From the NCBI GenBank assembly GCA_964473995.1, contig CAYYRB010000072.1, forward strand, positions 1 to 10,019: a stretch of 10,019 nt of DNA, written 5' to 3'. Made by a program: the position numbers and the translations under genes. Positions 6,022-10,019 of the stretch are shown here, piece after piece; the first letter of the stretch is position 1, and each line of letters starts with the position of its first letter. The stretch is from JAKRSD01 sp964473995. GTDB taxonomy: Bacteria; Bacteroidota; Bacteroidia; CAIKAF01. The notes beneath the pieces are model-generated. The model had not been told where the DNA came from. It worked only from the letters and a program-made list of their open reading frames with translations, and ran no database searches.

Positions 6022-6822
6022 ATGCAGCAGTATTTCAGACAAAAAACCATCTGGATCACGGGAGCCTCTTCGGGCATCGGAGAGGCCTTGGCCGTTAACC
6101 TTTCTCAAATGGATTGCACACTCATTCTTTCGGCGAGACGAACGGATGAGTTGGAACGCGTACGCTCCCGTTGCCAAAATCCGGAGAAAGTATTTATTTA
6201 TCCCCTGGACGTGACCGATTTTCAGGAAGCCCTGCAATCCGGCACCGGCGTGCTCAAATTTAACGGACGGGTGGACATCCTCATCAACAATGCCGGCGTT
6301 TCGCAGCGCAGCCTGGTGAAAGAAACGAGCTTCGAAGTGGATAAGCGCATTTTAGACATCAATTTTCTGGGTACGGTGGCGGTCACCAAATCCATCCTTC
6401 CTCATTTCTTGGAAAAGGGCAGCGGCCACATCGTGACGGTAAGCAGCGTAACCGGAAAGTACGGTACGCCCTATCGCTCGGCTTACGCGGCCTCAAAACA
6501 TGCACTCCACGGATTTTTTGACTCGCTGCGTGCGGAACTGGAAGATGCGGGAATCCGGGTTACCCTCATTTGTCCTGGCTTCATCAAAACCCCCATTACG
6601 CTGGCTGCCCTCACCGGCGACGGATCTCCGCTGAACATGGAAGACAAAGGCAATGCGGGCGGATTGGACCCCGATTATTTTGCGCAAAAAATGTTGCGTG
6701 CGGTAGCCGCCGGAAAGCGGGAAAAGGCCATCGGAGGAGTGAAAGAAAAATTCGGGCTCTTCTTGAAGCAGTATTTCCCCGACTTCTTCGCGGATTTCAT
6801 CAAACGCATCAACGTGCGCTGA
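6022..6822 (+). CDS. Short-chain dehydrogenase/reductase (classical SDR, DHRS7-like)
   Basis: A 266-residue NAD(P)-dependent oxidoreductase with a Rossmann fold. Visible motifs are the nucleotide-binding TGASSGIG (13-20), LDVTD (62-66) for the adenine contact, NNAG (89-92), the catalytic Asn114 in DINFLG, Ser142 in VSSVTG, and Tyr155/Lys159 in YAASK, followed by CPGFIKT (184-190). Arg39-Arg40 after strand two (SARR) favours NADP(H). The overall pattern resembles the DHRS7/DHRS7B-like branch, whose bacterial members have unassigned substrates. The start is ATG 6022, where the protein begins a few residues before the Rossmann strand; the longer open frame from 5938 would overlap the divergent SRAP gene. 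The stop directly abuts the stop of the DUF2141 gene. The catalytic set is complete. Confidence 0.92.
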   Translation: MQQYFRQKTIWITGASSGIGEALAVNLSQMDCTLILSARRTDELERVRSRCQNPEKVFIYPLDVTDFQEALQSGTGVLKFNGRVDILINNAGVSQRSLVKETSFEVDKRILDINFLGTVAVTKSILPHFLEKGSGHIVTVSSVTGKYGTPYRSAYAASKHALHGFFDSLRAELEDAGIRVTLICPGFIKTPITLAALTGDGSPLNMEDKGNAGGLDPDYFAQKMLRAVAAGKREKAIGGVKEKFGLFLKQYFPDFFADFIKRINVR

Positions 6823-7257
6823 TTACAGATACCTTACTTTTATTTGCACGGCGCGGGTTTCACCCGCTTTAACCGAAACCCGGAACGAGTCAAATTTAGG
6901 TTTCGACCAGCCCGTATGGTAATAATCGGCAAAGCCGAACCCTTCGTCGGGCATACCGTACCAGGTGTATTCCATCTTTCCGTCACCGTTTTCATCATCG
7001 AGCAGACTGATGCCGTATTCACCGGGAGGCAGGGAAAACGATACCTTCATGGTGCCGCCCGAAACCTGACCCGGCTTCGAAAAAACCTTGTTATACGCGG
7101 GTGATTCTTTTTCGAAGGAAGCCTGATCTTTGTAAATGCCCAACACCATGCTGCCTGAGGCGGAGCGGATGTTGTTTATGGTAACCGCTACCTGTTGGGC
7201 ACGAATACCCGTCACGCATGTAACGGCAGAGAGGAAACTGAAGATGAACGTTCTCAT
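6823..7257 (-). CDS. Exported DUF2141 family protein
   Basis: A 144-residue secreted or periplasmic protein of unknown function. The N-terminus (MRTFIFSFLSAVTCVTGIRA) is a signal peptide, probably cut after Ala20 before QQVAVTI. The mature part looks like a single beta-sandwich: VAVTINNIRSASGSMVLGIY at 23-42, FSLPPGEYGISLLDDENGDG at 74-93, and a closing FRVSVKAGETRAVQIKV at 125-141. The acidic loop DDENGDGKM (87-95) and the following YGMPDEGFGFAD are hallmarks of DUF2141 proteins; the loop may bind calcium, which is inference. The ATG at 7257 is the only sensible start given the signal peptide. It lies downstream of the tRNA terminator, so it needs its own promoter, but I see no clear TAnnTTTG in the 7258-7304 spacer. 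The convergent SDR gene ends at the adjacent base. Confidence 0.9.
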   Translation of the reverse strand: MRTFIFSFLSAVTCVTGIRAQQVAVTINNIRSASGSMVLGIYKDQASFEKESPAYNKVFSKPGQVSGGTMKVSFSLPPGEYGISLLDDENGDGKMEYTWYGMPDEGFGFADYYHTGWSKPKFDSFRVSVKAGETRAVQIKVRYL

Positions 7258-7304
7258 GATGAAAAAAACGTGATTCCGGGGAAAAATGTTTGGTTTAAAC
7301 TAAT

Positions 7305-7333
7305 AAAAAAACCTTCCGATTCTCGGAAGGTTT
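7305..7333 (-). terminator. Strong intrinsic terminator after tRNA-Leu
   Basis: A perfect ten-base inverted repeat (AAACCTTCCG at 7309-7318, CGGAAGGTTT at 7324-7333) with a five-base loop. On the minus strand it is followed by TTTT (7308-7305), extending the stem's own TTT into a seven-T run. Direction and position (two bases beyond the tRNA 3' end) show it ends the hpt-adk-tRNA transcript or the tRNA alone. Confidence 0.9.
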
Positions 7334-7335
7334 AG

Positions 7336-7417
7336 TGACCTGGGGGGGACTTGAACCCCCACGAGTTGCCTCATACGCCCCTCAAACGTACGTGTCTACC
7401 AATTCCACCACCAGGCC
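7336..7417 (-). tRNA. tRNA-Leu, anticodon GAG
   Basis: An 82-base class II tRNA. The acceptor stem GGCCTGG (7417-7411) pairs with CCAGGTC (7343-7337) with a G-U at 2:71; the discriminator is A (7336) and no CCA is encoded. The D arm has GTG/CAC and the loop GG. The anticodon stem TACGT/GCGTA holds the loop TTGAGGG, giving anticodon GAG at 7383-7381, which reads the Leu codons CUC and CUU. The long variable arm (TGAG-GCAA-CTCG) is typical of Leu. The T arm is GGGGG-TTCAAGT-CCCCC. It starts nine bases after the adk stop codon on the same strand, so it is probably cut out of the adk mRNA as well as, or instead of, having its own promoter. Confidence 0.96.
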
Positions 7418-7426
7418 GTAAACGCA

Positions 7427-8005
7427 TCAGGAAGCTACCTCCCGAACGCGGCTGCAAATATCGGAAAAAATCTGCTCGATGGCACCGATGCCGTTCACAA
7501 TTTTCACGATTCCGCGCGTGGTATAAAAGTCTTTCAACGGAAAGGTTTCGTTCTTGTAAACCTGAATGCGGTTTCGGATGATGTCTTCATCGGCATCATC
7601 GCTTCGGCCCGAAATTTCGGCCCGGGACTTCAATCGGGCCACCAATTCTTCTTCTTCCACCTCCAGCGAAATCACCGCCGAAATGGAATTCTCTTTTTCG
7701 GCCAGCAGGGCATCGAGTGCTTCCGCCTGCGGTATGGTACGCGGAAAGCCGTCGAAAATGAAACCGCGGGCATCCGCATTTTTCTCCACTTCGCCGCGCA
7801 GCATGCCCACCGTTACTTCGTCGGGTACCAACAATCCTTGATCGATATAACTCTTGGCGAGCGCTCCCAACTCGGTTCCGCCTTTGATATTCGCGCGAAA
7901 AATGTCGCCCGTAGACAAGTGAACCAGCCCGAAATGTTCGGCCACTTTCACCGATTGGGTTCCCTTTCCTGCCCCCGGGGGGCCAAATAAAATAAGGTTA
8001 AGCAT
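7427..8005 (-). CDS. adk: Adenylate kinase, short-LID form
   Basis: Adenylate kinase catalyses AMP + ATP to 2 ADP and balances the adenylate pool in the cytoplasm. The 192-residue protein has the P-loop GPPGAGKGT (8-16), the AMP-binding STGD (31-34) and DGFPRT (85-90), and a very short LID around SGRSDD (132-137) in place of the longer, often zinc-bearing LID of many bacteria. Arg128, Arg134, Arg144 and Arg146 fall where phosphate-binding arginines are expected. It starts six bases after the hpt stop, so the two are surely co-transcribed, and the tRNA-Leu gene begins nine bases after its stop. In many Flavobacteriales, from memory, obgE follows hpt-adk; here a tRNA and a terminator take that place. 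Identification is secure. Confidence 0.96.
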   Translation of the reverse strand: MLNLILFGPPGAGKGTQSVKVAEHFGLVHLSTGDIFRANIKGGTELGALAKSYIDQGLLVPDEVTVGMLRGEVEKNADARGFIFDGFPRTIPQAEALDALLAEKENSISAVISLEVEEEELVARLKSRAEISGRSDDADEDIIRNRIQVYKNETFPLKDFYTTRGIVKIVNGIGAIEQIFSDICSRVREVAS

Positions 8006-8011
8006 AGGTGT

Positions 8012-8557
8012 TTATTTTACTTTGTAAATATCCGCCAGATTGCGGCCATATTCGTTGTAGTCCAATCCGTAACCCACGATGAAATCGTTGGGAACATGCA
8101 TGCCGGTGTAGTCAATCTTGCGCTCTCCTTTATAAATATCAGGCTTCAGCAGCAGAGAGCAAATTTTAAAACTGGCTGCATTTTCTTGTTCGATGCGTTC
8201 GCTGAGTCGGTTTATGGTAAGTCCGGTATCCACGATATCCTCCAATAAAATCACGTGAAGGTCTTTCAGCGACTCTGAAAGATCGGTGGACAGAGTAACC
8301 GTTCCACCCGAATTCATTCCCTCGTAGGACTTGGCGCGGATAAACGTAACCGTACAGGGCACCTGAATGTACTTGAGCAAATCGGCGGTAAACATGAACG
8401 ATCCGTTCAGCACCGAAACAAACTTGATTTCCTTACCCGCATAATCTCGGTTAATTTCATTGGCCAGGTTTTGCACGGCCTCCAAAATCTGAGGATAGGC
8501 GATGTATTTCTTGAATGCAATCCCCGCAATGGTAATCTCCCCTAGCGATGTTTCCAT
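8012..8557 (-). CDS. hpt: Hypoxanthine phosphoribosyltransferase
   Basis: Hpt makes IMP or GMP from hypoxanthine or guanine plus PRPP, releasing PPi, in purine salvage. The 181-residue protein shows LNGSFMF (50-56), which forms the PPi-binding loop, the PRPP-binding signature VILLEDIVDTGLT (102-114) with the acidic pair Glu107-Asp108, the mobile loop SYEGMNSGG (77-85), and the purine-pocket stretch DFIVGYGLDYNEYGRNL (158-174) near the C-terminus. The start is ATG 8557: a GTG at 8590 would add 11 residues encoded by the promoter element TACTTTTG, which ends four bases before the ATG. It heads an hpt-adk-tRNA unit. The upstream membrane-protein gene ends 39 bases before the ATG, so read-through is possible, but a promoter is present. 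Confidence 0.95.
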   Translation of the reverse strand: METSLGEITIAGIAFKKYIAYPQILEAVQNLANEINRDYAGKEIKFVSVLNGSFMFTADLLKYIQVPCTVTFIRAKSYEGMNSGGTVTLSTDLSESLKDLHVILLEDIVDTGLTINRLSERIEQENAASFKICSLLLKPDIYKGERKIDYTGMHVPNDFIVGYGLDYNEYGRNLADIYKVK

Positions 8558-8561
8558 GGGG

Positions 8562-8569
8562 CAAAAGTA
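8562..8569 (-). promoter_or_regulatory. Predicted -7 element of the hpt-adk unit
   Basis: TACTTTTG on the minus strand is an exact TAnnTTTG match and ends four bases (CCCC) before the hpt ATG at 8557. A -33 TTG at the proper distance is not evident. The same eight bases occur at the hppA promoter. Confidence 0.55.
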
Positions 8570-8596
8570 AGCATTAAGATTGAAATCCACCGGAGG

Positions 8597-8983
8597 TCAG
8601 TTCCCGTAGAAGATACCCTCGGGCGATATGTAATAAACCACGAGCCTTCCCGTCATGGCAAACCAAACGAACGTATACAGAATATAGGGTAGCATAGTGT
8701 ACCAGGTAACTTCCATATCCGCGAGCCTTTTTTTTACGTTGCGCGCAATGGCGAGCAATGCGGCCAAATAAAGCGAAGACGACAAAAGAAGAACTAAACC
8801 GCTGCCGCTCAAAATCCAGGGCCAGGTGGCCACGGACAAAATCCGGAAACCTCCGTTTTTGAAATAATAGAACAGTTGCAGCGAGATTCCGGCCACGATG
8901 TACCCTACGATAAACAGCTGCCCCACATAATAGGACAACCCGTGAATAGGCGCCGGGGAACCGGAAGAGGAGGAATGCTTCAT
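8597..8983 (-). CDS. Small integral membrane protein of unknown function
   Basis: I do not recognise a family. The 128-residue protein has a short Ser-rich cytoplasmic-looking start (MKHSSSSGS) and three likely membrane segments, at about 17-40, 55-80 and 97-118, joined by a short loop after the first and a basic stretch (RNVKKR, 81-86) after the second. There are no charged catalytic motifs or Cys pairs that would suggest a redox function. The start is ATG 8983, whose A overlaps the last base of the bacilliredoxin stop in TGATG; a TTG two codons upstream is less likely. The overlap suggests translational coupling to the upstream gene and joint expression. hpt follows after 39 bases, with its own promoter. 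Confidence 0.8.
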   Translation of the reverse strand: MKHSSSSGSPAPIHGLSYYVGQLFIVGYIVAGISLQLFYYFKNGGFRILSVATWPWILSGSGLVLLLSSSLYLAALLAIARNVKKRLADMEVTWYTMLPYILYTFVWFAMTGRLVVYYISPEGIFYGN

Positions 8984-9399
8984 CAGCAAAACTGGTCGTA
9001 ACAGGCCTTCAGGTGCTCGGCAATCATGTCGGCGCTGCGGCCTTCAATCATGTACCTTTCCACGAAATGCACCAAACGGCCGTCCTTAAAAATAGCGATT
9101 GAGGGAGATGACGGCGGATACGGCAACATTTTCGCACGGGCTGAGTCGGTAGCCTCGCGGTCCACACCGGCAAAAACGGTTCCCAGCTTAGCCGGTGTTT
9201 TGGTGTGGGAAAGCGATTTCAATACACCGGGTCGGGCCGTACCCGCGGCACATCCGCACACCGAATTTACCACCACGAGAGAAACTCCCTCGCCAGCTCC
9301 GTTGAAAAAACGATCAACATCACTTGCCGACTCCAGCGATTCAAATCCGTTTTCGGTGAGTTGGCTGCGGCAAGGCACGACTATTTCTTGTGGATACAT
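8983..9399 (-). CDS. BrxA/BrxB-family bacilliredoxin
   Basis: Bacilliredoxins (YphP/YqiW family) are small thioredoxin-fold proteins that remove bacillithiol from mixed disulfides on proteins. The 138-residue sequence matches throughout: MYPQEIVVPCRSQL at the start, the active-site Cys-Gly-Cys at 48-50 within VNSVCGCAAGTARPG, PPSSPSIAIFKDG (95-107) containing the cis-Pro region, and a C-terminal Cys133 and Cys138. Length is normal for the family. A TAATTTTG element lies 24 bases upstream of the ATG at 9399. It is the first gene of a pair with the membrane protein, sharing TGATG. The function implies that the organism makes bacillithiol, but no bsh gene is in view. Confidence 0.94.
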   Translation of the reverse strand: MYPQEIVVPCRSQLTENGFESLESASDVDRFFNGAGEGVSLVVVNSVCGCAAGTARPGVLKSLSHTKTPAKLGTVFAGVDREATDSARAKMLPYPPSSPSIAIFKDGRLVHFVERYMIEGRSADMIAEHLKACYDQFC

Positions 9400-9420
9400 G
9401 AAGAAGATGATTTAAATTTG

Positions 9421-9452
9421 TTGCAAAATTAACCAATTTCCGTGTAGTTTTG
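9421..9452 (+). promoter_or_regulatory. Predicted promoter of the M16 peptidase gene
   Basis: TTG (9421-9423), 21 bases, then TAGTTTTG (9445-9452) matches the Bacteroidota consensus. The element ends 52 bases before the ATG at 9505, giving an AT-rich leader of about 45 bases. Confidence 0.6.
9424..9431 (-). promoter_or_regulatory. Predicted -7 element of the bacilliredoxin gene
   Basis: TAATTTTG on the minus strand is an exact TAnnTTTG match, 24 bases before the ATG at 9399. No TTG at -33 is evident. It lies inside the -33/-7 spacer of the opposite promoter. Confidence 0.5.
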
Positions 9453-9504
9453 TTTCTTCGCATGCTATATTGAAAAGCGTTTACACGAATTTTTTGACAC
9501 ATTT

Positions 9505-10019
9505 ATGAAAAAAATCATCGCACTTGCCGGCTTGGTCCTCTTCGGTTATGGATCCATTGTTTCCGCCCAAAAAGTAAAGGGCATACGCTTGGTGGAAGAA
9601 ATTAAAAAAACCGGGGATGAACTGGTTATTCCCTACAAAAAGTACGTCATGGAGAACGGCCTCACCGTCATCATCCATGAAGATAAAAGCGATCCCATCG
9701 TTTATGTGGACGTTACTTACCACGTGGGTTCCGGACGCGAACTTCCCGGGCGCTCCGGCTTTGCCCACTTTTTCGAACACATGATGTTTCAGGGCTCCGA
9801 CAACGTGGCCGACGAGGAACACTTCAAAATCGTGACCGAAAGCGGAGGAACGCTCAACGGAACCACCAACCGCGACCGCACCAATTATTTTGAAACCATG
9901 CCCTCCAACCAACTGGAAACGGCCCTCTGGCTCGAGGCCGACCGCATGGGCTTCTTCCTCGATGCCGTGACCAAAGAAAAATTTGAAGTGCAGCGCGCCA
10001 CCGTAAAAAACGAACGCGG
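9505..10019 (+). CDS. Secreted M16-family (pitrilysin-like) zinc peptidase, 5' part only
   Basis: An exported metallopeptidase of the M16/insulinase family. The first 171 residues are visible; full-length members run to 400-950 residues. Residues 1-21 (MKKIIALAGLVLFGYGSIVSA) form a signal peptide with cleavage expected after VSA, before Gln22. The catalytic inverted zinc motif is HFFEH at 88-92, with His88 and His92 as ligands and Glu91 as the base. The third ligand is probably Glu170 in KNER, 78 residues after His92, close to the family spacing. NGLTVIIHED (51-60) and the ESGGTLNGTTNRDRTNYFETMP stretch (112-133), which includes the conserved Asn-Gly-Thr and Asn-Tyr, are typical. Whether it is a single or double-domain M16 protein cannot be seen. 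It is divergent from the bacilliredoxin gene. Confidence 0.94.
   Translation, partial: MKKIIALAGLVLFGYGSIVSAQKVKGIRLVEEIKKTGDELVIPYKKYVMENGLTVIIHEDKSDPIVYVDVTYHVGSGRELPGRSGFAHFFEHMMFQGSDNVADEEHFKIVTESGGTLNGTTNRDRTNYFETMPSNQLETALWLEADRMGFFLDAVTKEKFEVQRATVKNER

Noticed and set aside
5950..6237. N-terminal extension of the SRAP protein up to 6237
   Set aside because: SRAP proteins need Cys as residue 2; the extension would bury MCYHYS and overlap the divergent SDR gene.
9481..9912. 143-codon minus-strand frame opposite the M16 peptidase
   Set aside because: The plus strand carries an intact signal peptide and HxxEH motif; the minus frame has no family features and runs through the opposite gene's signal peptide.
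1..10019. Mobile element, CRISPR array, phage or defence island
   Set aside because: No transposase, integrase, direct-repeat array or defence-type gene is visible; most genes are recognisable core functions. The tRNA-Leu has no integrase or repeat of its 3' end nearby.

Overview
This is a chromosomal window from a member of the Bacteroidota, most likely Flavobacteriales or a close relative. The evidence is the promoter style: TAnnTTTG elements, several paired with an upstream TTG/TTTG, stand in front of most genes, and Shine-Dalgarno sequences are largely absent. The gene content agrees: a K+-type membrane pyrophosphatase, an hpt-adk pair, a DUF2141 protein, a bacilliredoxin and an M16 peptidase. 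Base composition looks close to even G+C. A run of exactly 100 N (2274-2373) marks a draft or metagenome assembly. I see no insertion sequence, phage gene, CRISPR array or other sign of a mobile region; this reads as ordinary core genome.

Layout from left to right. On the minus strand are rsgA (ribosome maturation GTPase, cut by the left edge), hppA (membrane pyrophosphatase, interrupted by the N gap over its catalytic core) and an unrecognised 199-residue protein. On the plus strand, divergent from the last, are a HAD hydrolase and mazG. The mazG 3' end overlaps, tail to tail, a minus-strand SRAP/HMCES-type DNA-protein crosslink gene. Divergent from that is a plus-strand short-chain dehydrogenase, whose stop abuts the stop of a minus-strand exported DUF2141 protein. 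Next on the minus strand comes a unit read right to left as hpt, adk, tRNA-Leu(GAG), closed by a strong intrinsic terminator. Upstream of it are a small membrane protein and a bacilliredoxin coupled by a TGATG stop-start overlap. Divergent from the bacilliredoxin, a plus-strand secreted M16 zinc peptidase runs off the right edge. There is no gene-free stretch longer than 300 bases.

How the genes relate. Mostly this is housekeeping: ribosome assembly (rsgA), nucleotide salvage and balance (hpt, adk), nucleotide-pool cleaning (mazG), abasic-site protection (SRAP) and thiol redox repair (bacilliredoxin). Pyrophosphate is a shared metabolite: Hpt and MazG release it and HppA uses it to pump ions, but nothing in the sequence shows co-regulation.

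The most interesting signal is regulatory. In six genes the promoter -7 element, or a near match, ends only 4-5 bases before the start codon, which predicts leaderless or almost leaderless mRNAs and helps settle several start codons, including a GTG start for the HAD gene.
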